DNA of 64,000 nucleotides from Dillenia suffruticosa (Eukaryota; Streptophyta; Magnoliopsida; Dilleniales; Dilleniaceae), in assembly GCA_033439265.1 (NCBI GenBank), contig JAVTVX010000001.1, forward strand, positions 1,629,501-1,693,500, written 5' to 3'. A program made the translations under genes and the position numbers. The notes beneath the pieces are model-generated. The model was not told the DNA's origin, did not search any database, and worked only from the letters and a program-made list of their open reading frames with translations. Shown in pieces: positions 1-11,900 of the stretch; within the stretch, counting starts at the first letter, position 1, and each line of letters begins with the position of its first letter.

Positions 1-1434
1 TTCATCGGTAAATTTTAAATATAATAAAATATTTATTATTAAATTATAAATTAATTTAGTGATAAATTCTGAAATTCGTTACTAAATTTGAAATATAATT
101 AAATAAAATAAAATATTAAGATAATTATTAAATAAAAAATAAGTTTAAAGATGAATTCCAAAATTTATCGCTATATTTGAAATATAATTAAATAAAATTT
201 AATATTAATATAATTATTAAATAAAAATAAATTTAGCGACAAATTTGGCAATTCATCGCTAAATTAATTTAATATTTTCTTTTTTATATTTTATTTTTTT
301 AAAGAATAATATTATTTTATTTTTTAAAAATTTGTATTATTTTATTTTAAATTATTATTTTATTATTTTCTAACAAATTATCATTTTATATTATTTTATT
401 ATTATTAATTTATTTTTTATTTTAAGTTAGCTTTTTATTATTTTATTATTTTACAAAGAATTATCATTTCTTTTTTAATTAATGTGTTATATTTTATTTA
501 TATTTTAGTTTTTAAATAATAATATTTTTATTTTTTGAAATCTTTTTATTATTTTATTTTAATTTACCATTTTATTATTTTCTTATTTTATAAATAATTA
601 TCATTTCTTTTTTTAATTAATATGTTATATTTTATTTTCATTTTTTTTTTAAAGAATAATTTTATTTCATTTTTTAATCTTTTATTATTTTATTTTAGGC
701 AAGCATTTTAGTATTTTATAACAAATTATCATTTTATATTATTATATTATAATTAAAAAAATGTGATTGTAAGATACTAAATAAAAAAGCAAATGATTAG
801 ATAAGTTATTTGGTTTGATGGTTGCGAGTTCTAACTTTTTCTCGCTTGCGCAGGTGTTCGAGTTCGGTAGGTTGCATTTATCACAATTAAAGAAGGAATT
901 CGGTAGAGGGGCGCCGGGCTGGGGCAGAGGTAGCGGGGCTTATCATGTGAGCGGGAGCCTGCGGGGTTGGGGCGAGAGGCTTGAGCAGGAGCCAACTGGG
1001 TGTGCGTGCGTGTGCCACAGGTTCGGGCATGCTCACACGTGTAGTCACTAAATTTAGTGATGGATCCAAGAATTCGTTGTTAAATTTTAAATATAATAAA
1101 ATAAAATAAAATATTAATATAATTATTAAATAATAAATTAATTTAGTGATAAATTTAAGAATTCGTCGCTAAATTTTAAGTATAATAAAATAAAATATTA
1201 ATATAATTGTTAAATAAAACTAAATTTAGCGACGGATACTGGATTTTTGTCGTTAATTTTAGCAATGAAAATTTTTTTATCACTAAATCCATTGCTAATT
1301 TAATGAAGAACTTGTAGTTTTTGTTACTAAATTTTTGCGATACGTGATTAGCGACGAAAAATTTTAATCGCTAATGTTTTTAGCGACGAATTTTTCTAAA
1401 ATTTTTGTTGCTGAAACCATGTTTTTGTATAGTA
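1..1434. mobile_element. CACTA (En/Spm) element, right-hand part, cut by window edge
   Basis: AT-rich DNA filled with degenerate repeats of the type TTTAGCGACGAAT / ATTCGTCGCTAAAT, the subterminal repeat pattern seen in the other CACTA elements of this window. It ends near 1434 with TTTTTGTATAGTA, a diverged form of the CACTA end (reverse complement TACTATAC for CACTACA). The left end lies outside the window. A GC-rich patch at 840-1050 gives short open frames on both strands, but nothing suggests a protein. No transposase is visible, so this looks non-autonomous. Confidence 0.65.
811..866 (+). other. tRNA-like A-box/B-box segment inside CACTA element
   Basis: TGGTTTGATGGTT resembles a Pol III A box. 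About 40 bases downstream, GTGTTCGAGTTCG resembles a B box. The segment follows an A-rich tract. Equivalent segments occur at similar places in the elements at 17863-20397 and 45941-47285. It is too diverged to be a working tRNA. It is either a tRNA-derived fossil or chance similarity. Confidence 0.35.
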
Positions 1435-2145
1435 ATAGTATATTTCACAATACAAAATAATAAAATTAGTTGAAAATTGGGATATAATCCTAACGTGATT
1501 TAGGTTGACTCAAGTTGTACAATAACCTAACCCTAAAGTTTTTGAAAAAATAGAAAATTAATTTAGAAATTTACTAAATTTTGAAATTGTTGATTTTGAA
1601 CACACATATATATTAGTATAATTGTTAAGAATTATTTTTTATTGAACCCTAGCCTATAATTTTGAAGAACCTAGAAATTTTAATTTAGACAAAATATTTT
1701 GAAAATGAATAATTTTGAAAATACAAAATTATATTGAGTGTTGGTTTAATGTAAAAATTAATATTTTAGTAGTAACAGTAATTTAATCCACCAATTACAA
1801 ATCAAAACAAACTTGATTTACACCCTACAAGTGTTATAATCTTAACTAATCGTGTGACATCATCTCTTACATCACACTTGCTTTGAACAAGTTAACAAAC
1901 CCAACATTTGTCAAAACCCCTCCACCTTTTGGTTTGCTCTGAACCATCAATTTCCACCTCACATGCAAGATCAAACCTATATATAGAGGTGGAGTCTAAG
2001 CAGTCAACGCACACCACTCTCGTTCGGAGTAGGAGAGACCATGGAGCTAGAGAGAAAGAGATGATATGAGTGAGGAAGAGAGGGAGGAAGAAAGAAAGAG
2101 GAGAAGTTTATTTTGAAAAAGGGAAGATTATGTTCTTATAAGGAA

Positions 2146-2182
<37 letters not shown>

Positions 2183-3612
2183 ATGGGAAGAAGAGAGCGG
2201 GGTAGGTTCTGCAGGAAGGAAAAAAAAAAAAAAAAGATTTCTTTAAGGTTTGGTCACAATATCTTTTTTAAAATTATTTTGCCAAAACTCTCTATTTTGG
2301 AAGATATTTTTAAAAATTATCATTTTCCATATTTTTTTCATAAAAAAACTATAAAAATTTTAAAATATTCATTTTCTTCCATAAAATTTTCTTTAGGGGC
2401 TTTTTCTCAAAATATTTTGAAGTCCTTATGGGCAAAAATGTGTTTTTGAAAAGTTTGGGGGGGGGGAATGTAATTTTTGAAAAATAGTGGGGCTGAGCTC
2501 AATTTTGAAAGAAATTATTTTATTTAAGAAACACTGTGCGTAACTTTATATATTTTGAGAAACAATACCAATATTAGGTTAAAAATGAAAACTGACTTAA
2601 AAAATAAAAATTTCAGGAAAAATGTGTAACCCTTTAAAAAGTGAGTATAAAGTGTCCCTTTTTTGTTTGGCTTTGTGGGCAACTACTAAACAACTCTCCT
2701 TTTGATTGCTTTTGCTATTGTAAGTATTAATCAACTTTTTTTAAATATTATTTGTATTTGTGAGTAATTATTAAATAACCTTTTTTTGTATGTTTTTATT
2801 TGAATAAGTATCAAACAATATCATTTTATTTGTCTTAGTGTGTAAGTGTTAAATATCACCCTTTTGATTTATCTTTAGTTACCAAAACTTCCGTGTTGGC
2901 CGTTGGTTCTGGCAATTTTGATATCTTTAATAACACGAATCCACTGTAATTTGTTCTTGTCTTTTGATTGATATTTCTTTATTTATTTTGCTGTGTTGTT
3001 TTAATGTTTAATGAATTCTTGTAACTCACCCTTTTCTATCATGTTTCCTTTCATGCAAACTCTTGCCCGTGAGCCTAGAGTTTCAAAAGAAATGTTTTAT
3101 CAGTTCGTTTTGTCTAATTATGGAGGCATTTTAATTTTACAGCTACTCTAAATGAAACCTCCCTAGTTTTATTCGGAAGTCCCACACTATCACCTAAACA
3201 CAAGGGCTAGTAATAAAAACTAAGTGAGAAGCATGTTCAACAATATATTTGTTCAAATGAGATTACTTTTCGACTTCCTATTCTTGTTTGTTAATCATCT
3301 TTCAAAATAAAAGGATGTGTTGAGATTGGTAAGCAATGCGGGTTATATTTTTTTTAGTATATGGGGAAGTTTGAACTCAAGATCTTTACAAGGGGGAAGG
3401 TCGATGGTGCCTTGGCTATATGAATCATGTTTTAGAAAACAAAAAGGCAGAGCCGGAGAAATGATGACAGACAACAAGGTTCTTTGCCTCCTTGAAAAGA
3501 CGATGGCTACAATTCTCTTATTTCTTCTTGTTGGCTTTATTTAAAGGAGCTATAAGATCCAACAAAGCAAGTTTTTGACAGAGGCAAGAGTGTGGTATAC
3601 CGAATGTTAGCT
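1435..3612. other. 3' flank of KSL unit 1, no gene recognised
   Basis: No convincing coding sequence. From about 1590 it aligns by eye with 31420-32990, the 3' flank of unit 2. Shared blocks include the TATATATAG at 1978-1986, a CACACCACTCTC block about 30 bases downstream, and a GA-rich purine tract at 2030-2190. The shared TATA-like box and downstream CT-rich start could be a promoter read toward the gene, but the only frame following it (2183-2449) is low-complexity lysine-rich and not conserved, so I do not call a gene. Confidence 0.55.
3537..3542 (-). promoter_or_regulatory. candidate poly(A) signal of KSL copy 1
   Basis: AATAAA on the minus strand about 70 bases past the stop codon of KSL copy 1. 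The equivalent hexamer lies about 90 bases past the stop of KSL copy 2. Confidence 0.4.
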
Positions 3613-4783
3613 CTATTCTATCTTCATCTCATCACAATCAACTGGCATATATATAACTTCATTTATGGCAGTCACCATTTCAGTTGGGGAAGAAAATCCA
3701 TCAACCTTGGAGTAGAATAAGTGAACCACTTGGCTCATGTCCCAGAATAGATCCTTGCATGCCCTAGGAACAACACTATCTTTGGTCTCCAAAATCATCC
3801 TCAACAATTTCTTCCTATTTTTGCCAATGATTTCCTTCAATTCTTTTATAGAATCTTCTTCTGTAATAATGCCCCCGCGGTGTATTATATGGAGTGGTAC
3901 GGCATTTAGCTTCCCTTGCTTGGCCTCCCTCTACAACATATGGTCATAGTTCCATTAGCACAGGTTAAGAATACAAGAACATCATAGTTCTTGGAGGGTT
4001 TTTACCTCATAGGTTTGAATGTCATTTAGCAGACGACCGCAAGTGCTCATAAGTTTAAACAAACCATAGTATTCAGGACTTGCAACAATATCTTCTGAAA
4101 GCTTAGGCCCCACAAGGTAGAGAGCTGGAAGGACAATAGGTCCCAAAGCGAATGAGACAAAACCATTTTCCATGTACTCATCCATTGATGGCACCACCAT
4201 GTCTCTTCCCCACTCTGCTTCTCTTCCCGCAGACTTGACCACATCCATCCACTAAACACCATCCGCAAACAAAAAAGTAAGCTTTTGTAAATAAATAAAC
4301 TGTTTCTTAGATAACGTTGTGCCTGGAACCAAATAAATTTCACAAAATTTATGTAGTTTCATTTTTTTTGTCACCTTTGTTGCTTCCATTTGGAACTAGT
4401 ATAAAGGTTTGTTTTGAATTCATAAGCAATAAAATTCAATTAAATTTCATATTTTTAATTTTTTTTCTACTAAGAAAAAATGAATATTTCAAAGTGGAAT
4501 TGAAGCACTACTAAACAGATGGATCCCACCATAAAAGTTAAATATCAAAGTAATAATTAATGAAAATTTACAAAGTTTTTAGGCTAAAGAAGGTCCTTAC
4601 AATCTGAATGAGGTGAGCTTTTACACAACGTCCTTGCCATTTCAATGCCATGTCTGCAGACTCGTAGATGGTGTCCCGAAGTACTAAAAATATTATTTCA
4701 ACTGCCTCAGAGCAAAATTCAGTATTTTCATCTATATCCCACCTGCAGTTTAAGTTTAGTTCCCTTAACTATCATCATAAGAG

Positions 4784-5204
4784 CACTACAAAAAAAACAC
4801 GGTTTTAGCGACAAAAAAATTTCGTTGTTATTTTGCGACGGATTTAGCGACGAAAAATTATTCGTAGCTAAATTTCCGACGGATAAATTATTCGTGACTA
4901 AATTTGTTGCTAATTGGGACGAAAAATTTTTTGTCGCTAAATCCGTCGGTAATTGGCGACGAAAAATTTTTCGTTGCAAAATTTGTCGCTACTTAGTGAC
5001 GAATAATATTTTCGTGGCTAAATTTTGCCACGGATACTCTCATCCGTCGCTAAATTTAGTGACGAAAATATTTCGTCACAAATTTCATCACTAATTAGCT
5101 ATAAAAATTTTTCGTCGCTAATTAGTCACGGTAAAAATATTTGTCACAAAATTTAGCAACAAACTCCAAAATTCGTGGATAATTTCGTCACTAATTAGCC
5201 ACTC
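4784..5204. mobile_element. CACTA-derived insert in intron 11 of KSL copy 1
   Basis: Absent from the matching intron of copy 2 (34056-34131), which gives a clean empty site. It starts CACTACAAAAAAAACACGG, a CACTA terminus, and is filled with TTAGCGACGAAAAATT-type repeats. GAG flanks both sides (4781-4783 and 5205-5207), matching the 3-base target duplication of CACTA elements. The right end (TAGCCACTC) lacks the expected TTGTAGTG terminus, so that end is deleted or diverged. Confidence 0.75.
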
Positions 5205-5713
5205 GAGTGGTAGGCATGATTTTGAATTTGAACAAACATACTTGTCAAGCAAATGGATAAGGTTTTCTTGTTCTTGTTGAGAACTTCCAACATCAAAAAA
5301 GTCATCAACCACATAAGCAAGCACTGAATGCTTGATCCATGATATGCGAGCATCCAATAGCTCAGGAGTGAATAGCGTTGCGGCTGCAGAAAGGGCACAA
5401 GTGACCACCTTTCGTCGGGTAGACTTTAGTCTGTCTAGTCTGAATTCTCTTTCCCACCTGTTACACTTCAAAGTAAGTATCTCCAATCATGAAAGAAGCT
5501 ACAGCAAATTCTTGAGCCAAACTGAGTGAAGCGTAACACCTCTCAAGTTGCTTGATCTCTTCTTGATGTAGTGACTGGCACATATTGAAATCAATCACTC
5601 CAAGGTTTTTAAAATCTTTATTGGAAATATTTGGACAGCTGACCACCAATATGAGCTCAAAGGATTAAGTCAATTATAATGTTAAATGGAGATGAGAGAT
5701 CGCCAAGTTATGA

Positions 5714-5716
<3 letters not shown>

Positions 5717-5782
<66 letters not shown>
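5717..5782. repeat. (GA)n microsatellite in intron 9 of KSL copy 1
   Basis: About 66 bases of uninterrupted GA on the plus strand, read as CT in the transcript. It sits just downstream of the exon 9 donor. The same position in copy 2 has only a short CT-rich run. Open frames through it (serine-leucine or glutamate-arginine repeats) are artefacts of the repeat. Confidence 0.9.
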
Positions 5783-5786
<4 letters not shown>

Positions 5787-6603
5787 CATACCGATATGAA
5801 GTTTTTGCAACTTTCACATCATCTTCTTTATACGCCCTCAAATATTCCTTGTTCACCATTCGATCCAAACTTGCATGATAGGGATAGTTTAGGGCATTAA
5901 TCACCTAGATCAATACAGGGAACAATGTCAAGTAACACGAGCAAGGTATTGACATGGTATGTGTCCAAGCCTATTGTATCAGGTTCACTTGTTCTTGTGA
6001 GGCGGAGCTTACCAATAAATAGAGGGGATTATGCTACTAAGTTTTATGTCGACTAATTCTACACATAAAAGTATGGTATAGAGATCCCGAACCTTTTACT
6101 CTACAAACAACCTCTTTAAATTAAAATTCAAGTGATTCTAATAAACAATAATGACAAGATAGAACATTAGAAGTTTACTTGTTTACTAAGATTGCAATCT
6201 TTAATTGAGCCATCGCATAGTTTTTGTTGTAGGAACTGCCTCGACCAAGAGTTTTGCTCTTCCAGAGCTGACTCATCTGGATATATGACAAGCTGTGAAG
6301 CCTTAAATAGTTCTAGCACAGCAGTTGTGTCATCCTTATATTGTCCTTTAAGTGAATCAAGGTACTGGTCCTTTTCAACAAATTGAGTCAATACGTCTGC
6401 ATTGCACAACAAAATACACTTACCATCTCATTAGGGAAGCACATCTAAAAACTTATTGCACTCTAAAAGTCTTGATTAATTTGGTACCTGATGAGACATC
6501 ATACCCACCAGTTCGCAGAAGTCGAAATGCCATGGCACAAGTAGTGACGTCTAAAAGGATCTCTTCATCTCCCTGCAACCACTGCCTGTTTGTGGATTAG
6601 TAT

Positions 6604-6990
6604 TGTAAGTTAAGGAAAAAACCGGGTCGGGTCGCCCATGTGGGTTTGACCCAAACCCATTTTCCTTATTTTGAATTTGCCAAAGGAGGGAAGGGAGGGA
6701 GTGGTTTTTTATGGAAAAAACCAACTCCAACTCCCCACAATAACCATCCCCATTATTCCATCCATGGAGTTCAAAGAGGGTTGAGAGAAAAATCAAAAAG
6801 TAAGGAAGAAGATCTACATATATCATATACCATTCTACGAAAAGGACTCTTGGATTGTGGAAGAGAGAAAGGAGATTGATCCATTGGTGACATTCTTCGG
6901 ACCCGTACATCGAAAAGGTTAGTGATCCGACCCTAGATCTTGGGACATTCAACATTTATTTCGCTGTAAATGCATAAGAGAATGCTTTCA
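6604..6990 (+). repeat. left LTR of the young copia element
   Basis: 387 bases starting TGTAAGTTAAGG and ending AATGCTTTCA. Near-identical to 14037-14423. The primer binding site begins right after it (TTGGTATCAGAGC at 6991). Confidence 0.95.
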
Positions 6991-7395
6991 TTGGTATCAG
7001 AGCATGATTTAGGGTGTTTCCTATTTTTGATGTATTTTCGAGTTTTCATTTTTCTTAAAAAATTGAAAATGGTAACTTTCATTATAGACCACGAAATGCT
7101 TTGAAATTTGAAAGGTAGAGTATCCATGATGTTATGAATTGATCTGCAAAGTTTCATGCATAGCCGTTATGTATTTTTGGAGAAAAATGAAACCCTAGTC
7201 GAAAATAAAAATGCTCATATCTATTTGTATGATAGGTTTCATGATTTAATATTTGTATGGTTAAATTCCCCATCAAAAATCCTTTCCAACCATATAAAGA
7301 ACATGCGAAACGGTTCAGAAATGAATGAGATATGATTTAGGGAAATTAGGGTTAAAATGCAGAAAAATTTTTTTTTCTGCATGAAGAAGACGAAG

Positions 7396-7427
7396 TGACG
7401 TCAGCAGTGACGTCAGCGATGACGTCA
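7396..7427. promoter_or_regulatory. three TGACGTCA palindromes at exact 12-base spacing in the copia leader
   Basis: TGACGTCA occurs at 7396-7403, 7408-7415 and 7420-7427. The core TGACG / ACGTCA is the binding site of plant bZIP factors of the TGA (as-1) type. The regular spacing in a retrotransposon leader suggests a regulatory cluster. Function is inferred. Confidence 0.5.
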
Positions 7428-7573
7428 GCACAAATCCCACTCTCGGGCCGTGGGTTATGAAGCCCAAACGTCATGATCCAGACTTCAGATCAGAAAACTG
7501 AAAGCACCATTAGATTCAGAGACCCCAAAAATGGGGGGGTAGGCAAAATCCGGTGGACGGATTCCGCCGGGAA

Positions 7574-7629
7574 GGCGGCGCGTGGGCTTCACGCGCCGCC
7601 TGGGCGCGTGGGCGAGTCACCCACGCGCC
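7574..7629 (+). other. two GC-rich perfect hairpins in the copia leader
   Basis: GGCGGCGCGTG (7574-7584) pairs with CACGCGCCGCC (7590-7600) across a 5-base loop. GGCGCGTGGG (7603-7612) pairs with CCCACGCGCC (7620-7629) across 7 bases. They stand out in otherwise AT-rich DNA. The older copia leader at about 51540-51920 is likewise rich in GCGCGTG / CACGCGC, so this is probably a lineage trait, perhaps an RNA structure in the genomic transcript. Confidence 0.55.
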
Positions 7630-7851
7630 GCCGCAACCAAGCGGCGCGTGAGGGCGCGTGAAGCACCCTCTCAGGCCCCGTTTTTTTTATTTATTTTTAT
7701 TATTTTTTGATTGCTTTTTCTGTATTTTTAAATTATTTTTTATGACTGAAAATATTCATTAAGTTATAAATTTTATTTGAAAATTGCAGAAAAATCAATT
7801 AACAAGTGAGACAAAATTCTAAAAATTTCTCACATGTTTAAAAAAAAAATA

Positions 7852-7888
<37 letters not shown>

Positions 7889-8043
7889 TCCAGATTATGC
7901 CTACCCGAATTAAATTTTATAACACATATTTGATTTGTACTCATTAATTTAAGTATAAATTGTGGATGGTGTTTTAAAAAAATAAAAAAATTTTTGTTTG
8001 GTTGGCTTCGTGACCAATCTAATATTTACCCCATTTTAGGGAT

Positions 8044-8538
8044 ATGGTGAGAATCAGACGTACCCTTGCACCTCTCCGGGGGAGATGCCGAGATGAGAGG
8101 ACCCCAGAACGTTTGGCAAAGCTATATATGATGTTGCATTATAGGATGAAAGCAACGCATACTTTGCCGCAACATTTGTGGGTTATGAGTCGAAAACGTT
8201 ATGAATTTCGACGTTTGGGTCACTGGTTTGGAGGCGATGAAGCCGAGATTAAAATTATAAGAAACTCTCTCTCTGATCATTTGGTTGGAATGGCTGACAA
8301 AATATTAGAGGACAATAAGCGTCTCTACCTTAAAGATTTCAGACTAAAATTGCTTAAGATGTGGAGAGCTAAGGAGATAGAGACTAAAATGAAAAGGGCG
8401 TTATCTCTAAAGATCAATGCCTCTACACCCCAAGCTGTTAGGAGATTTACTCCGAGAGATAGACTTTCAGTTGGGATGGTCAATATGGTCACTCGCATGT
8501 ATATGGAAGATAAGAAAGACAAGAAAAAAGAAATTTGA
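8044..8538 (+). CDS. extra ORF between the 5' LTR and gag of the copia element, unknown protein
   Basis: An uninterrupted 164-residue frame lies inside the element about 1 kb past the left LTR and about 400 bases before gag. I do not recognise it. The protein is strongly basic (many Arg and Lys), appears largely helical, and ends in a lysine-rich tail (KKDKKKE). It has no membrane segment, zinc knuckle or known retroviral motif that I can see. A pyrimidine-rich stretch ending TTTTAG lies just before the ATG and looks like a splice acceptor, so the ORF could be made from a spliced leader. Copia elements normally have no gene here. It may be an accessory gene of this lineage or a captured host exon. 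Confidence 0.5.
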   Translation: MVRIRRTLAPLRGRCRDERTPERLAKLYMMLHYRMKATHTLPQHLWVMSRKRYEFRRLGHWFGGDEAEIKIIRNSLSDHLVGMADKILEDNKRLYLKDFRLKLLKMWRAKEIETKMKRALSLKINASTPQAVRRFTPRDRLSVGMVNMVTRMYMEDKKDKKKEI

Positions 8539-8938
8539 TTATATATTTTTTTTTCCTTCTTTGTGCATAGTTATCTACTGTAATGAGAACAATGCCATGA
8601 ACATATGATGTAATTTTTTGTATCAACAATGTGCATACGTTGTATATTTATGCGAGCATGTGAAGAGATATGTTCTAAATTCACATGATTTTTTGTGGGA
8701 GTTTTTAGGTTGGAAGAATTTAAGTAATTCTCACCTAAGACTAAAAGAATTTTGTTACTTTGAAATCAAATTTATGATAATCAAACATTTGGATGATGGA
8801 TGATAATTGGGAACTTAGTGATCTTTCGAGTTTACACCTTATGTTCGTTTATGATAAATTTATTAGATTTCATGTACAAAATTATATGAATGAATGAGCA
8901 TGAATACTTATAATAGTCTCTCTTTGAAAACCCAGACC

Positions 8939-11900
8939 ATGGCATCAGAATCAATAATAGCAGATTTGAATAAAGGTGATAAGTTTAATGGCGACAATTA
9001 TGACATTTGGCGCCACAAGATATGGTATGTGCTGGAAGAGCAAGATGCCTTGGAGGGTATCAACCATATCATGCAAGACCCTGGAATTGGAAACACTGCT
9101 CAACAAAGAAGAGATCAAGAAGCTTACCAGGCGTGGAAGAAGAAAAATTCCACTGCACGTGGCATTCTGGTTAGTTTTGTAGTTGATGATCTCATACATG
9201 AATGTGAGCAATTCCCTACTGCTCATGACATATGGGTGTACCTCAGAGAGAAGTATGGAGGTACCAGTGTGACCCGTCTGAGACAGTTGACTATCAAGTT
9301 TGACACATACAAAAAGAAGTCCGATCACAATATCAAACTACACCTCAGAACCATGTCAAACATGATAAGGGAATTGAAGTCAGCAGGTCATGTTTTATCT
9401 GATGAGCAACAGGTTCAAGCTTTAATCCGATCCCTTCCAGACCAGTGGGAGCACTTGAAGGTCAATCTGACTCACAATGATAGCATTAAGACTTTCGCTG
9501 ATGCTGCTCGCCACGTAGAACTCGAAGATGAGCGGCTTGGTGCTGCAAAATCGATTTCTAATGCCTTTGTAGCTGAGTCAAGTTCCCAGAAGTTGCGGGC
9601 TTTAAACGGAAAGGGAACAAGAACAAGGGCAAGAAAGGGAAGGATATTGCGGAAGGGTTTAAGAAGAGCAATTCCAACCGCAAGAACAAGCGCAAGCGGT
9701 TTTGGAAAAAGAAGGATAAGAGCAAACTGAAGTGCTACAATTGTAAAGCTCTTGGTCATTTCGCTCGAGAATGTCCCGAGCCGAAAAAGGTAGCACCTTG
9801 TAACGCTTCTCTAAGTGTTATATATGTCTCTAGCACTGTTTTACTTTTTGAATCATATCCTGTGTGGATTATAGACTCAGGAGCAACAGACTATGTGACA
9901 AGAGATCGAGAAGCGTTCGTGGACTTTCGTCGAGTTCCTCCTGGTGCAAGATGGATATACGTAGGAAACAATACAAGAGTAGAAGTCAAAGGAATTGGCA
10001 CTTGTAAACTGGAGTTACGAAGTGGCCAAACTCTAATCTTACATGATGTTCTCTTTGCACCAGAAATTCGACGAAATTTAGTCTCTGTTATTGTTCTTCT
10101 TAAACTTGGCTATGACTTGAACTTTACTCGTAATAGGGTTTGTATTTATAATGGTGGTGTGTTTTATGGTACTGGACATCTGTTAAATGGATTTCTTACT
10201 TTAGATTGTGACAGACAAATGTTTAACTGTTATACTGATCGTTATATTTCGTTAAATGTTTGCTCTTCTAGTAATGCTAATATAGATGATAAAGTATGGC
10301 ATGCTAGACTTGGTCACATAGGGCAGGACAGGATGAATCGACTTCTGAAAGCAGGACTATTGGGTTCACTTACTAAAGTTGATTTACCGAATTGTGAATA
10401 TTGTCTTGCCGGGAAGATGACTCGAAAACCTTTTGGAAAAGCCGTGAGGGCTGAACTTCCATTACAATTGGTTCACTCTGACATTTGTGGTCCATTGAAT
10501 GTGAAGGCTAGGCATGGAGCGTCATATTTCATTACTTTTATTGATGATTTCACGCGTTTTGGTCATGTCTATTTGATTACTCACAAGTCTGAAGCACTTG
10601 AGTGTTTTCGACGCTATATGAATGAAGTGGAGAATCAAATGGATAGAACGATTAAAGCCTTAAGGACAGATCGAGGGCGTGAATATTTATCAGATCAGTT
10701 CAATGATCTGTGTAATGAAAAAGGAATAATTAGACAATTGACTATTCCCCACATGCCTCAACAGAATGGTGTTGCTGAGAGGAGGAATAGGACGTTGTTA
10801 GAAATGACGAGATCTATGATGGCGCAGGCTAACTTGCCAATTTCCTTTTGGGGAGATGCATTATTAACTGCGACCTATATTTTAAATAGAGTGCCTTCAA
10901 AAACAGTACCCACAACACCGTATGAACTATGGACTGGTAGGACACCAAGTCTGACTGATCTTAGACCTTGGGGATCGGCAGCATATGTTCATGACCCTTC
11001 CAATAAATTTGGAAAGCTAGGTCCCCGGGGGAAGAAATGTATCTTTATTAGATATTCTCATCAGTCAAAAGGTTATGTGTTCATCGGTGAAAGAGAAGAT
11101 GGTACTGTAACCGAAATTGAATCACGAAATGTAACATTCTTGGAAAATGATTTTCCTAGTAAAGGTGATATAACAAAAGGAGAACCTTTGTTTGAATTAA
11201 ATAATTCAAATGATGGTTCCGTGCAGGATGGATCAAGGGAATTACGAGAAGTTGAATCCCCAGATGATCCTAGTGGGAGGGATTCAAATTCTAACGATCC
11301 AACCGAATCATCAATTCGGAAAAGTACTAGGAAAGCTGTGCCCAAACGTCATTACGAAATTGAAGGGCACACCTTCATCATTTCTCCACAGGACGAGGAT
11401 GAGCCGAAAAATGTGAACGAGGCTTTATCTTGTCCTGCCAAGGATGAGTGGATAAAAGCAATGGAGGAAGAAATAGAGTCGATGGATTCCAACTATGTTT
11501 GGGAACTGGTTGATCTTCCACCTGGGCGCAAACCTATTGGGAACAAATGGGTTCTTAAGGTTAAACGTAAAGCTGATGGAACAATTGAGAGGTACAAAGC
11601 TCGATTGGTGGCAAAAGGTTATACCCAACAAGAGGGTATTGATTATGAAGAAACATTTTCACCAGTAGTGAGATTTGCCTCTATTCGCTTATTATTAGCT
11701 ATTGTAGCCAATTTAGATTTAGAATTATATCAAATGGATGTGAAGACTGCGTTTCTCAACGGAGAACTTAAAGAAGAAATCTACATGGAACAACCAGTAG
11801 GTTTCATTGTTAAAGGTCAAGAAAATAAAGTTTGTAAATTGAATAGATCAATTTATGGCCTTAAACAGTCTTCAAGACAATGGTATTTGAGATTTCATAG

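Noticed and set aside
2183-2449. 88-codon Lys/Phe-rich frame after a GA tract
   Set aside because: Low complexity, and the homologous region of unit 2 (32100-32460) does not keep the frame.
5674-5904. Serine-leucine and glutamate-arginine repeat proteins
   Set aside because: Translations of the (GA)n microsatellite. The true coding content is KSL exon 9 at 5792-5904.
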